Below, in pieces: positions 47,417 to 58,374 of a DNA stretch of 64,000 bases; within the stretch, counting starts at the first letter, position 1; every line of letters starts with the position of its first letter. A program made the translations under genes and the position numbers. This stretch comes from Cololabis saira (lineage: Eukaryota > Chordata > Actinopteri > Beloniformes > Belonidae): positions 50,506,615 through 50,570,614 of the forward strand of contig NC_084591.1 in the NCBI RefSeq assembly GCF_033807715.1, given 5' to 3'. The notes beneath the pieces were generated by a model, which saw only the letters and a list, made by a program, of their open reading frames with translations, was not told the DNA's origin and did no database searches.

Positions 47417-49695
47417 AAAGCTGCAAGCAGCGATGAACAGGCCCTCGCACTCACGTCAACCGCCCCCCATAAGCATATCAGAAATGACACCACCCACGAC
47501 TTCCTATGTCAAACCATTCAAAAGTTATAGCAGAAAAAAGGGACGACCAGTCAGAAGAAGGGGCGGGGCTAATTAAGGCCAAAGAAGCTCAAGGACTCAT
47601 TACAGAGCCCCATGACACCACCCACGACTCTCTATGTCAAAACATTCAAAAGTTATAGCATGAAATAGGGACAGCCAATCAGAAAAAGGGACTGGGCTAA
47701 TTGTCACCAATTATGGTCAAGGACTCAATGCCAAGTCCCATGACACCACCCACGACTCTTTATGTCAAACCTTTCAAAAGTTATGGCAGAGAAAAGTTTT
47801 CTAGGGGGCGCTGTTGAGCCATTAGGACACGCCCATTAATGCAAACCATGAAATATCAAATTTATCGCCAGGCCTGGCTTGCATGCTAAATTTGGTGGCC
47901 TTTGGAGAACAATCAAATATGGACCAATCAGATGAAGGGGAGGCGCGCTTTTTGGCATCTTGCGTCGTCACGGTTACACTTTTGAAAGAGAAAAGTAATG
48001 CGCGTAGTCGCAGGATGGAGACACAAATTTTGATGTATAACACATCTGGGTGCACGTTAAGGTTCGGGCCGTATTAATTGCGGAAGGAATGGCATAAATT
48101 GCGCCAAAATTACACAATTAATTCAAAATGGCCGACATCCTGTTCGGTTTCCGCCATGGCACCAAGAGACTTTTCTTTAAGTTGCGGCATGATACAGGTG
48201 TGTACCGATTTTCGTGCATGTACGTCAAACCGTATTGTGGGGCTTAAGGCACAAAGTTTTCCGGGGGGCGCTGTTGAGCCATTTTGCCACGCCCATTAAT
48301 ACAAACCATGAAATATCAAATGTATCACCAGGCCTGGCTTGCATGCCAAATTTGGTGCCTTTTGAGGAACTATCAAATATGGATGAAGGGGGGGCGCGCT
48401 TTTTGGCATCTAGCGTCGCCACGGTAACACTTTTGAAAGAGAAAAGTAATGCGCGTAGTCGCAGGATGGAGACGCACATTTTGATGTATAACACACCTGG
48501 GTGCACGTTACGGTTCGGGCCGTATTAATTCTCGAAGGAATGGCATATATTGCTCCAAAATTACGTGATTTATTCAGAATGTTCAAAATGGCCGACTTCC
48601 TGTTCGGTTTCGGCCATGGCGCCAAGAGACTTTTCCTTAAGTTGCGACATGATACAGGTGTGTACCGATTTTCGTTCATGTACGTCAAACCGTATTATGG
48701 GGCTTGAGGCACAAAGTTTTTTCTGTCTGAACCAATCAGATGAAGGGTGGGCGCGCTTTTTGGCGTCTAGCATTGCCACGGTAACGCTTTTGAAAGAGAA
48801 AAGTAATGCGTGGTGTCGGAGGATGGAGACGCACATTTTGATGTATAACACACCTGGGTGCACGTTACGGTTCGGGCCGTATTAATTCTCGAAGGAATGG
48901 CATATATTGCTCCAAAATTACGTGATTTATTCAGAATGTTCAAAATGGCCGACTTCCTGTTCGGTTTCGGCCATGGCGCCAAGAGACTTTTCCTTAAGTT
49001 GCGACATGATACAGGTGTGTACCGATTGTCGTTCATGTACGTCAAACCGTATTATGGGGCTTGAGGCACAAAGTTTTTTCTGTCTGAACCAATCAGATGA
49101 AGGGTGGGCGCGCTTTTTGGCGTCTAGCATCGCCACGGTAACGCTTTTGAAAGAGAAAAGTAATGCGTGGTGTCGGAGGATGGAGACGCACATTTTGATG
49201 TATAACACACTTGGGGGCACGTTACGGTTCGGGCCGTATTAACTGCCGAAGGAATGGCATGAATTTCGCCAAAATGACACGATTAATTCAAAATGGCCGA
49301 CATCCTGTTCGGTTTCGGGCATGACTCCAAGAGACTTTTCTTTAAGTTGTGCCATGATACAGGTGTGTACCGATTTTCGTGCATGTACGTCAAACCGTAT
49401 CGTGGGGCTTGAGGCACAAAGTTTTCCGGGGGGCGCTGTTGAGCCATTTTGCCACGCCCATTAATGCAAACCATTAAATATCAAATTTTTCACCAGGCCT
49501 GGTTTGCCTGCAAAATTTGGTGACTTTTTGGGCACGTTTAGGGGGGCAAAAAGGCCCTCCTTTCGTCAGAAAAATAATAACTCAAAGAATTCCTACAGAT
49601 ACAATAGGTCCTTCGCACTGAAGGTGCTCGGGCCCTAAAAATTCCTACAGATACAATAGGGCCTTCGCACTGAAGGTGCTCGGGCCCTAATTATT
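47417..49695 (+). repeat. Array unit U16 (2,279 bp)
   Basis: Start palindrome and two diverged 128-bp repeats resembling those of U1 (CCAGTCAG and GGGACTGGGC variants). Four monomers follow, whose X-boxes are partly decayed: CGTCGTCACGGTTAC near 47,967, intact near 48,414, then ATTGCCACGGTAAC (48,773) and ATCGCCACGGTAAC (49,131). The last two are an almost exact 357-bp tandem duplication (48,550 and 48,907). A terminal monomer and two hairpin termini close the unit. Confidence 0.87.
49587..49690 (+). repeat. Two tandem hairpin termini
   Basis: Two consecutive copies of the CTACAGATACAATAGG subtype, the first with GGTCCTTCGC in place of GGGCCTTCGC. Confidence 0.85.
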
Positions 49696-51374
49696 AAAGC
49701 TGCAAGCAGTGATGAACGGGCCCTCGCACTCACGGCCACCGCCCCCCATAAGCATATCAGAAATGACACCACCCACGACTTCCTATGTCAAACCATTCAA
49801 AAGTTATAGCAGAAAAAAGGGACAACCAATCAGAAGAAGGGGCGGGGCTAATTCAGGCCAATGAAGGTCAAGGACTCCATACAGCATCTGATGACACCAC
49901 CCACGACTCTCTATGTCAAACCATTCAAAAGTTATAGCAGAAAATTGGGACAACCAATCAGAAGAAGGGGCGGAGCTAATTAAGGCCAAAGAAGGTCAAG
50001 GACTCCATAAAGAATCTGATGACACCACCCACGACTCTCTATGTCAAACCATTCCAAAGTTATAGCAGAAAAAAGGGACAACCAATCAGAAGAAGGGGCG
50101 GGGCTAATTCAGGCCAACGAAGGTCAAGGACTCCATAAAGAATCTGATGACACCACCCACGACTTCCTATGTCAAACCATTCAAAAATTATAGCAGAAAA
50201 AGGGACAACCAATCAGAAGAAGGGGCGGGGCTAATTCAGGCCAACGAAGGTCAAGGACTCCATAAAGAATCTGATGACACCACCCACGACTCTCTATGTC
50301 AAACCATTCCAAAGTTATAGCAGAAAAAAGGGACAACCAATCAGAAGAAGGGGCGGGGCTAATTAAGGCCAACGAAGCTTAAGGACTCATTACAGAGTCC
50401 CATGACACCACCCACGACTTTCTATGTCAAACCATTCAAAAGTTATGGCAGAGAAAAGTTTTCTAGGGGGCGCTGTTGAGCCGTTAGGCCACGCCCATTA
50501 ATGCAAACCATGAAATATCAAATTTTTCGCCAGGCCTGGCTTGCGTGCAAAATTTGGTGCCATTTGGGGAACTATCAAATATGGACCAATCAGATGAAGG
50601 GGGGGTGCGCTTGTTGGCGTCTAGCGTCGCCAAGGTAACACTTTTGAAAGAGAAAAGTTATGCGTGGTGTCGCAGGATGGAAACGCACATTTTGATGTAT
50701 AACACATCTGGGTTCACGATACGGTTCGGGCCGTATTAACTCTCGAAGGAATGGCATATATTGCTCCAAAATTCCGCGATTAATTCAGAATGTTCAAAAT
50801 GGCCGACTTCCTGTTCGGTTTCGGCCATGGCGCCAAGAGACTTTTCTTTAAGTTGCGACATGATACAGGTGTGTACCGATTTTCGTTCATGTACGTCAAA
50901 CCGTATTATGGGGCTTGAGGCGCAAAGTTTTTTCTGTCGAACCAATCAGATGAAGGGTGGGCGCGCTTTTTGGCGTCTAGCGTCGCCACGGTAACGCTTT
51001 TGAAAGAGAAAAGTAATGCGTGGTGTCGGAGGATGGAGACGCACATTTTGATGTATAACACACTTGGGGGCACGTTACGGTTCGGGCTGAATTAACTTTC
51101 GAAGGAATGGCATAAATTTCGCCAAAATGACACGACTAATTCAAAATGGCTGACATCCTGTTCGGTTTCGGGCATGACCCCAAGAGACTTTTGTTTAAGT
51201 TGTCCCATGATACAGGTGTGTACCGATTTTCGTGCATGTACGTCAAACCGTATCGTGGGGCTTGAGGCACAAAGTTTTCAAGGGGGCGCTGTTGAGCCAT
51301 TTTGCCACGCCCAATAATGCAAACCATTAAATATCAAATTTTTCGCCAGGCCTGGCTTGCGTGCAAAATTTGGT

Positions 51375-51533
51375 GAAGAAGAAGAAGAAGAAGAAGAAGA
51401 AGAAGAAGAAGAAGAAGAAGAAGAAGAAGAAGAAGAAGAAGAAGAAGAAGAAGAAGAAGAAGAAGAAGAAGAAGAAGAAGAAGAAGAAGAAGAAGAAGAA
51501 GAAGAAGAAGAAGAAGAAGAAGAAGAAGAAGAA
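51375..51533 (+). repeat. (GAA)53 triplet repeat
   Basis: A perfect GAA run of 159 bp on the + strand, between TTTGGT and ATTCCTGC of the unit end. Pure purine/pyrimidine mirror tracts of this length can form triplex DNA. The Glu, Lys, Phe, Leu and Ser homopolymer frames across it are artefacts. Confidence 0.97.
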
Positions 51534-51585
51534 TTCCTGCAAATACAATAGGGCCTTCGCACTGCAAGTGCTCGGGCCCTAATAA
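51534..51585 (+). repeat. Final hairpin terminus of the array
   Basis: Standard terminus ending GCTCGGGCCCTAAT and then AATAATAAT. No further unit start follows, so this marks the right edge of the array. Confidence 0.85.
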
Positions 51586-51591
51586 TAATAA

Positions 51592-51650
51592 TACATTTTA
51601 TTTGTTAGGCACCTTTCATGGTACTCAAGGTCGCCGTACAACAATCGAAA
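51592..51650. repeat. Dispersed teleost repeat end (ACATTTTATTTGTTAGGC type)
   Basis: ACATTTTATTTGTTAGGC, then CACCTTTCATGGTACTCAAG, then GTCGCCGTACAAC. I recognise the general pattern (T-rich start, a CTCAAGG core, a TACA end) as a frequent fish-genome dispersed sequence. Class uncertain. Confidence 0.4.
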
Positions 51651-52289
51651 TATAAAAAACACAATTTAAACAGAAAACGGCACAGTTTGCAGCCGAAGAA
51701 AAAAGTGACTTGAATATTAATTGTGACATTTCCAAAAGATAATCCAACATATTTAGGAAGAATTGGTAGACAGACTGCACATTGGCAGATATAACTATAT
51801 ATAACTAACAGGCTTTTTTACAAGTGCATTTAGTGGCGGACTTTGTGGCGACTAAGAAGGAAAGGTCGACATCTACTGTACATTTTGGTTGTTCTGAAGA
51901 ACATTCAAGCGTGTGAAGGTTGATCCGTCTATGACACGAGTCCCGGCAGTCTCTAGCGACCATTTGAGCTGCAGAACTAACTACAAACACAATATTTTGT
52001 GTCACAATACAATGCAACTCTTTTTTTCCATTATGTAGTTCTGGAACTGAAAAATGATCATCTAAACATGAAATATACAGTGTTTTTACTTGATATCATG
52101 TTACTTCACCAATTTTCTGTGCATTTTATACATAATTTATAGAAGTAGAGAGATTAAACTTGTGATTTCATATCGGCATAGTCAAAACTGTAAGAATAAA
52201 AGAAGCACAAAGGAATGTTTGGGTGCCTCTATAGGTGTACAGGTTAAATCACTTATTTATGTTGAACTTGAACTGAGAACCCTGCGTAT
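51651..52289. other. Unassigned intergenic sequence
   Basis: Mixed AT-rich sequence. A 70-residue Cys-rich frame on the minus strand (51,805-52,017, ending near CTCKKAC) has no recognisable family and no supporting context. I do not call it a gene. Confidence 0.4.
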
Positions 52290-52892
52290 GATGCATGTGG
52301 GATGATCCTGGACTTCTTAAGAAGACAGCACAGTTATCAAATACAGGGAAACACGTGACAGAGGCAAAGGGGAAGTTTATTCAGTATAAGATCATTCATA
52401 GATTTTATTTCACCCCCTCAAAACTGCACAGAATGGGCTTTATAGGAAATAACTTGTGTTGGAAATGTCAGAATGATACAGGGACATTTGTACATGTGAT
52501 CTGGGGACGTAAACTAGTGTACCCATTCTGGGAGAAAGTACTGGAACATGTGCGTAAATGGCTGGTGTGGCGGTACCTGGATCACCAAGACCGGGTTTGT
52601 TAGTGGAATATCTAAATATGATGAGGTAGTTTTAAAAGTGGGGATGGTCACAGCTGCTCGAACGATTCTCAGAGTATGGAAAAGTACAGTTGCCCCAGAT
52701 GTTAAAAAATGGATGGAAATGATGTCAGAAGTTGCATCTTATGAAGACATGCTGGCTAGAGTGATCAATGAAGAGGAAGATCCTAGGAGGGCGTGGGACT
52801 GGATTTTTTTATATGTAGGGCAGATGGGGAAATTTGTGGGGGGGTTACACTGGGACACTCTTCTGGGACACGGGGGACTGGAGGCAGAGTGA
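52290..52892 (+). pseudogene. L1-like LINE ORF2 C-terminal remnant
   Basis: One frame encodes residues resembling the C-terminal domain of L1-clade ORF2 proteins: QYKIIHRFYFTPSKLHRMG, then CWKCQ, then FVHVIWG and PFWEKV. This is the usual IQYKIIHR...CWKC...H...PFW order. The expected last Cys of the C-C-H-C group reads Arg (GRK). A frameshift near 52,550-52,600 moves the continuation (ILRVWKS, VKKWMEMMSEVASYEDML) into another frame, ending at the stop near 52,892. In intact elements this region is the Cys-rich tail of the retrotransposition enzyme. Only the 3' part is present, as is typical of a 5'-truncated, dead insertion. L1 clade is most likely; Tx1 clade is not excluded. Confidence 0.75.
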
Positions 52893-53843
52893 CGTGATGA
52901 GTGCGCGCATGGGACAGAGGGGGGGGGGGGGGACTTAAAATGAAGGCATCTGATTGGTTCTTTCCACCCTGCCAATCCTCTGGGGCTCTGACCAATCCGT
53001 GCCACTCGGTGTGCATTGGTTAGAGTTTTTACAGGATTAAAGCTGTCAGAGAGATTGGATTTTTTTCTTTCCTTTTTCTGAACACATTATTCACTGGCTA
53101 CTCTCAGGATGGAAGGACCATCCTGAGATGTTTTTGAATACGATCACAGACTATACCTTTAAAGGCAGCTCACGGAGTCCAGGAGTTGGGAAGTATTGGA
53201 AAGCTCAAAGGCGTTGTGGGCTGTGTTGTGAGTATCAGGACCAGATGAGTCCCCGGGGCGTCCACTGGTGTTAGTGCAACTTCAACACTCTCCAAGGGTC
53301 ACCGGTGGAAAGATGAGCCCGCGTTTAGAGAGCATAGCTGGCCTTTGCTCCCTTAATCCCGGCCTCCAGCCTTCTCCTCACCTCGGTGCAGATGCATCCT
53401 GAAGGCCGAGTCCCGCTCTTTTCCATCCAGCCAGGGTTTTAAGTCACATGCAAAATGCATTTGCTGTTAAAGCTGCAGACAGATGGTCTACCGTGGCCCT
53501 TTCCTGGGGATGTCCCGCTGTCGTGCTGGAAACAGCACAGATGCTCCTCAATGCTCTACTGTGTGCCATGTTATTGATTCTGAGCACAGGATGATGAGCA
53601 GGAATCAGCATGACAGAAATGCGATTATAGAAACAGCCCTTCTTTCATTTGTTAGAAACGTGGTTGAGTGTGTTACCACTGGCTAATAAGGAAACATGAT
53701 GGTGGCACATGGGAAGAATGTCCATGAGTAAGTGCCTGGCTGCTTTTTCTGGGAAACACACATGTGATAATTAAGTTCCACTAGCTGTGGGCAAGTAATG
53801 TGACCAGTGGTTGAGGCCAAATGTGAAATAGTAAAATGTTAAT
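52893..53843. other. Unassigned sequence with 14-nt G run
   Basis: A run of 14 G at 52,919-52,932 is followed by a stretch with CTGATTGGTT and CCAAT boxes (52,945-53,030) and unrecognised DNA. It may include the 3' UTR of the LINE remnant. No coding region is supported. A 67-residue frame at 53,483 looks like chance. Confidence 0.4.
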
Positions 53844-53929
53844 ACAACCGCAAAAATATTGGGATGTTGTATAAACCATACAAAAAAACAGAATGCAAAT
53901 GTTTGCATACGTTATAAAACCATATATCT

Positions 53930-54604
53930 TCAATCTTTATTTCATTCATTAAAAGAAAAACAAAACAGTTCAATATAACTACAACAAATGTCTTTCCTTG
54001 AATGAAAGGGAACAGAAAGAAGACTAAGCTTATTTTATCCGTCCCTTTTTCCTACAAAATCAAATTTCAATAAATGTAATAATAAAAAATAAAAAGACAA
54101 ATTACACAATTTAAAAAAAACAGTTTCCAATAAACGTAATAAAAAAACAACAAACAAAAAAACAAACCAAAACTACAACAAAGTTATAAAATAACACAAA
54201 ATAGCTGTCTTCAAACACAGTCGTATTCTTATATATTATTCCCAACAGAACAGAAATGCATCAGATGTTGCTATTTTGTAGAAAATATTAGCTCATTTTG
54301 AATTTGATGGCGGCAACATGTCTAGAAAAAGCTTTGAGGGAGCATATTTATTTACCGTTGTGTAGCATCTTTTCTTCTTTCAACAACTGTCTATAAAATT
54401 CTGTATGTGGTTGAGCATCGTCTTGCTGAAATATTCAATTCAATTCAATTTAATTTATATAGCGTCTATTGCAACAGAATGTATAAAAAAATATGCAAGG
54501 TCTTCCCTGAAAGACTTGTTTTCAGGATGGGAGCGAACCTGGCTGTTCTGCCCTCAGACACTAATGCACTAATGAACTGTTTCAGTCATTTCTAGTAGAG
54601 TCCA
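53930..54604. other. A-rich unassigned sequence with a short dispersed-repeat fragment
   Basis: Mostly AAAACAAAC-like low-complexity DNA. At 54,437-54,475 a tract reading ATTCAATTCAATTTAATTT then ATATAGCGTCTATTGCAAC matches the start of the dispersed repeat at 56,882, here as a short fragment. Confidence 0.45.
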
Positions 54605-54816
54605 GGGGCCTCATTTATCAACCGTTCGTACGCACAGATCTGTGCGTAAAGTGTGCATAAGAACATTCCCACGCAAAGTATGGAATTTATCAACATGTAC
54701 CTGTGTGCAGAAACGCATGTAAATTCAAGCACAACTCCGACCATGCGTACACACAAAACCTAGTGGTAGAACAGTGAAACTACAAATAGAACCCATTAAA
54801 AGAGTCACAGTGTTCA

Positions 54817-55570
54817 GCGATCTTCCTGTCCCTGGCCGGTGGGGGCCTTGGGGGCCTGTGGGGGGGGGTTGCCTCATGGCGGTGGGGGGGGTGGCTGGGG
54901 GGGGCTCGGGCGGGGGGCTGTGGCTTGGGCGTCTCCGGGTCTCCCGGGGGGGGCTGGGCCGTGGACGTGGGGGTCCCACTCGGAGGGCCCGGCCCTGCCT
55001 GGGTGGGGGGTGGCTGTCTGCGCTGGGGGGGCATTGCTGCCTTGGTCCTCCGTTGCTGGGCGAGTGCCCCTGCGGATGTGGGGACTCCGTGACCCTTGGG
55101 GTGTCCGCCGGGGTGGCCTCGGGGGGGGGTGGGGCCGGGTCCGGGGATCGGGCCTCCCCTGACCGAGGGGTGCACGTGGCGGCGGGGTGGCACCATTCCC
55201 AGGTGTCTATGTCTTATGTTGTCAGTATGAATGGGAGGATGTTGGACCGTTTCCCCCTCTGTCTGGGGGCTCGGCGGCGCCGGGGGTGCCCGTGGAGGTA
55301 CGGTGGGGCCCTGGCCCGGCTCGGAGGGCTGGCCCCCGTCTACTGGATGGCCGGTGGGGGGGCGCGGGTGTCTTATCAGGGCTGGCTTTATGGCATTAAT
55401 CACACGCACTCAACACCAGGGGCGGGAGGGGGTCCCACATCACCCGCGTTCCCTCACCGGTCTGGGATAGGTGGGTCGGGATACCCGGGCCTGGCGGGGC
55501 TCGCCGTGCAGCCTGGGGTGCCTCCTGGCGGTGCTGGACCCCCCCGGGGAGGGGGAAACGGTGCGTGATT
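54817..55570 (+). repeat. G-rich low-complexity block
   Basis: The + strand is dominated by runs of four or more G (for example GTGGGGGGGGTGGC-like stretches), so many G-quadruplex-forming patterns are available. Long open frames in this block on both strands (up to 264 residues, Gly/Pro/Arg-rich) follow from composition and the lack of AT-rich stops. They are not taken as genes. Confidence 0.75.
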
Positions 55571-55684
55571 GTGTGTCTGTGTCGGTGAGAATGCGATATG
55601 GAAGGATCCTGCCATGGAGGATTTGGGCTTCCATTGGCAGGACAACAAAACTTAATAATTTATCAATATTATATTATACAAAGA

Positions 55685-55770
55685 TGGTTATTATTATTAT
55701 TATTATTATTATTAGTAGTATTATTATTAGTATTATTATTATGTATAGTATATCATATTATTATTAGTAT
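55685..55770. repeat. (ATT)n-rich microsatellite
   Basis: Imperfect ATT/AGT triplet run separating the two GC-rich blocks. Confidence 0.9.
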
Positions 55771-55794
55771 AGATATCGGATAGTTGAATGGATG

Positions 55795-56200
55795 AATGAA
55801 TGGGATGCCTGGGTCTGGGGCCCTCCGTTGTCGGGCCTGCACGGGTGTCGCCTTGTTGGGGGGTTCCCTCTCTCCGGGCCCGTCTCCGGTCCCCCCCGCT
55901 GCCTCTGTGGCGGGGCGCCCCTCTGGTCTTGGAGGGCCACTTTCGTGGGGGGCGGGTGCGCCTGCCCGCGTCGGCAGCCGGGGCGGCTCTGTCTCTCTGG
56001 GCAGGCTGGCCCCCTGCCGGGTGGGGGTCGTTGGCCTGAAGGGTGAGGGCCTCCTGGCCGCGTGTCCGGCCCGGACCGGGTGGCCGGGGATTGCCTGGGT
56101 CGCGGTCCGCCGCCGCGGGATCCCTGGCTGCTTCTTCCCGCGCCGTGGGCGCCGAGACCAGAGGCCGACACGGAAGAGCCCGGAACCCAGGCCACCAGAG
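55795..56200. repeat. C/G-rich low-complexity block
   Basis: GC-rich sequence with frames open on both strands. It has no recognisable domain and belongs to the composite element. Confidence 0.6.
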
Positions 56201-56202
56201 CG

Positions 56203-56377
56203 TTGCAGCACATTTTGCAGCACACAGCCTGTTCAATGCCAAGGAGAGATACACTAGAGGGCTCATTCTTTTGGGTTTGGAACGCTTCATCTGACATTAT
56301 TACTAGAAAACTTAAAATGTATACGGATTTTTTTCATAAATCTTGCCACAATCCGGCCTCAAGCTCCTTTAAGTACA
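56203..56377 (-). mobile_element. Partial copy of the AGGAGCTTGAGG inverted-repeat element
   Basis: This segment is the reverse complement of about 62,189-62,365. Its outer end reads GGCCTCAAGCTCCT followed by TTAA. The other half is absent and is replaced by the C/G-rich block. Confidence 0.8.
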
Positions 56378-56524
56378 TTCTTACGGGAGGGTCGGGGTTG
56401 CCGTAAAGATAAGCAGATATTTCGGTTAGTTTTTTCTTTTTAGATCCGAGGCTTTGCGTAGATGGCGGCTTCCGCAACTTTCAGGCGCCTTTTCTGCGCA
56501 AGCAAGCTTTATAGATGAGGCCCC

Positions 56525-56881
56525 AGAAACTCATTGCATTACCTTTGTTAACATTTGATCAAATGGCTTAAATATGTTTTTGAAGACTTTTAGGGCAGGA
56601 CCTCTTCCTACTTTTTTGAAAGTTGTGGCTGCTTTAGACTTTCTGGTTGAGTCTTCCTTTTACAGAAAACAATCAACAGAAACAGAAAACTCCAAACTGA
56701 CATGTTTAGGTGTGATTCTTAGCATGGCTCAAACGGATAAGGTAGAGACCCCAAACCAACAAAACACCTCCTTTTTCAGTATAAATATGACTGGAATGAT
56801 AATTACCTCTGTGGTCTAGGACAAAAGTACCTTCGGCCAGGAAATATTGTGCATGATATAATAAAGCTGGATTTGACATTT
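56525..56881. other. Unassigned sequence
   Basis: No gene or clear repeat seen. An 81-residue frame at 56,574 has no recognisable motif. Confidence 0.4.
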
Positions 56882-57180
56882 GATTCAATTCAATTCAATT
56901 TTATTTATATAGCGTCTAATACAACAGATGTTGTCTCTAGACGCTTTCCAAAGATCCAGAACATGAACATAAACATAAACATAAACCCCCGAGCAATTAT
57001 TACATAAACAATGGCAGGTAAAAACTCCCTTAGTGGGAGAAAAACCTTAAGCCAAACAGTGGCAAGGAAAAACTCCCCTTTAGGAGGGAAGAAACCTTGA
57101 GCAGGACCAGGCTCATAAGGGGGGACCCTCCTGCCGAAGGCCAGACTGGGGGAGTCAGGGACGTCGACAGCACACAACAG
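56882..57180. repeat. Dispersed teleost repeat (TTTATTTATATAGCG / GGCAAGGAAAAACTCCC type)
   Basis: It begins ATTCAATTCAATTTTATTT then ATATAGCGTC, continues with GACGCTTTCCAAAG and AGTGGCAAGGAAAAACTCCC, and ends with GAAACCTTGAGCAGGACCAG then GCTCATAAGG. I recognise this order as one of the most frequent dispersed sequences in ray-finned fish genomes. Class not assigned. Confidence 0.65.
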
Positions 57181-57365
57181 TCATGTGGAAGCAGGAGCGG
57201 GATGACCAGAGGGGGGGGGGGGCGTCAGCAGCACACAACAGTCATGTGGAAGGAGTAGCGGGATGACCAGAGGGGGGGGGGGTGCAGGCAGGCGGAAGCA
57301 GCAACAGCAGACATCCACGTAGGCAGGTGGAAGAAGCAATGGGATGACCAGAGGGGGGGGAGGGC
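57181..57365. repeat. Imperfect minisatellite (GGGATGACCAGAGGGGG unit)
   Basis: Three or more irregular repeats share ACAACAGTCATGTGGAAG and GGGATGACCAGAGGGGG, each ending in a G run of 8-12. Confidence 0.75.
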
Positions 57366-57960
57366 CGGGAACACAGGCCAGAACGCAGCTCCTGAGGCTC
57401 CGGCCTGCAAACATGCACAAAAGAGAAAAAAGGGGGGCCGGCACAAGAAACTACAGGAACGATGGACAAAAATGATAGCTATGAGATATTTATAATAAAT
57501 AAAAATGGTAATGGAGAAGAGAGGCAGGGAAAAGGAGAGGAGAAGAAGGGTGAGAGGCACCGCCCAGCGGATCATGTCGGTGCCCCCCTGCAGCATAAGC
57601 CTATAGCAGCATATCTACCGCGAAGCTATATTTGAGACTAACTATTATAGTTTTGTTCTATAGCTGCGACTATGACTACTGACTCTAACACACTAAAGTT
57701 TACACTACCTAGAGATTTACCAACACCAGCTAGAGGTTTACTAAACACTAACTATAAGCTTTACTAGCTTTATTCTTGATGGTTTTTCTTATGTTGCAGC
57801 AAATGAAAGAACATGGAGATCCTTCACCAACAAGGAACCCACTTATTTTGCAGTAATAATACTACACAGGTGCATTGTCTTCACTGATTTCATCTTCAAA
57901 CCCCTTGTGTTGTTAAATGTTTTGCGCTCCTGTCTTGGTTTGGCTTTTTTATTGATCTGG
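57366..57960. other. Unassigned sequence
   Basis: Partly purine-rich (AGAGGCAGGGAAAAGGAGAG) and partly TA/CTA-rich. It may be an extension of the dispersed repeat, which often has a purine-rich continuation. No gene seen. Confidence 0.4.
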
Positions 57961-57964
57961 CCTG

Positions 57965-58062
57965 GTTCATATTCATCTTGATCTCGATGTTTTATCTTTG
58001 TGTCTGTGAAGCGTTTTTGAGATCTTTTAAAAGCGCTCTATAAATAAAATTATTATTATTTT
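57965..58062 (+). repeat. LINE 3' tail fragment (L2/Rex-like)
   Basis: GTGAAGCGTTTTTGAGATC, then TTTTAAAAGCGCTCTATAAA, then TAAAATTATTATTATT. This is the usual 3' end pattern of several fish non-LTR elements (GAAGC...TTGAG...GCGCT.TATAAATAAA plus a triplet tail). Clade not certain. Confidence 0.55.
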
Positions 58063-58095
58063 AAAGTGTCCCGACATTTTTGGAACTGGGGTTGT

Positions 58096-58342
58096 AAAAA
58101 CAGACTGAAATGATTTGCTTCAATCTTTGTGTTCAAAATGCGTGAAAAAGAGAATGAAGTCATGAAAAAAAACATCTGGAAAAGTTAGAACATGTTTAGC
58201 AAAAGGTCATTAGCAAGGAAAAATGTGAAAAAAGCTAAATCAATGTTTCCACCGAGGAATGGAACGGTTACGAACCATTCCAAAATGCATCTACTTTCAA
58301 ATAAAATTATAAAGACGTCAGTACTCTGGGCCTTTAAAGTCA
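58096..58342. other. Unassigned sequence left of the palindrome
   Basis: A-rich DNA with no recognised gene. Confidence 0.4.
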
Positions 58343-58374
58343 TATATATGGGGGTATTATTGTTCCAATATTAT

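Larger units (their letters stand above)
49696..51585 (+). repeat. Array unit U17 (1,890 bp), last unit
   Basis: Start palindrome (third half changed to GCAGT), five 128-bp repeats, two X-box monomers (GTCGCCAAGGTAAC near 50,625, intact near 50,983), and a terminal monomer cut short by a 159-bp GAA tract that replaces its last part. One hairpin terminus follows and the array ends. Confidence 0.87.
54605..56524. mobile_element. Terminal-inverted-repeat DNA element with G-rich core (1.9 kb)
   Basis: The left terminus GGGGCCTCATTTATCAA and the right terminus (in reverse complement GGGGCCTCATCTATAAA) match at 15 of 17 positions. Subterminal regions on both sides contain GCGCA/GCGTA-rich motifs. 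The GGGGCCTCATTTAT-type terminus is one I recognise as frequent in fish genomes. Target duplications are not clear. The body is non-coding and composite, with a G-rich block, an ATT microsatellite, a C/G-rich block and part of the inverted-repeat element that also occurs at 62,189. Confidence 0.65.
53844..58095. mobile_element. Apparent ends of an old DNA transposon with nested insertions
   Basis: The left end reads ACAACCGCAAAAATATTGGG. The right end (58,065-58,095), in reverse complement, begins ACAACCCCAGTTCC and continues AAAAATGTCGGGACAC. These match each other imperfectly, and they match a terminal sequence common in fish DNA transposons with ACAACCCCAATTCC-like ends. If they are a pair, the interior was expanded by later insertions (the element at 54,605-56,524, two dispersed repeats and a LINE tail). 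The pairing is inference. The ends could come from two insertions. Confidence 0.45.

Noticed and set aside
51327..51582. Homopolymer Glu/Lys/Ser/Leu/Phe frames
   Set aside because: Translations of the GAA triplet tract.
51805..52017. Cys-rich 70-residue frame on the minus strand
   Set aside because: No recognisable family, no splice or promoter context, and a short frame. It could be a remnant of an unknown element but cannot be supported.
52739..53016. Two overlapping Pro/Ser-rich frames on the minus strand
   Set aside because: Antisense shadows of the L1-like remnant and of the G run.
54774..56297. Long Gly/Pro/Arg-rich frames (up to 264 residues) on both strands
   Set aside because: They lie in GC-rich low-complexity DNA where stop codons are rare. 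Several frames are open at once and none has a known motif.
57225..57596. 123-residue minus-strand frame with a hydrophobic segment
   Set aside because: It crosses the G-run minisatellite and a dispersed repeat; composition explains the hydrophobic and Pro-rich runs.
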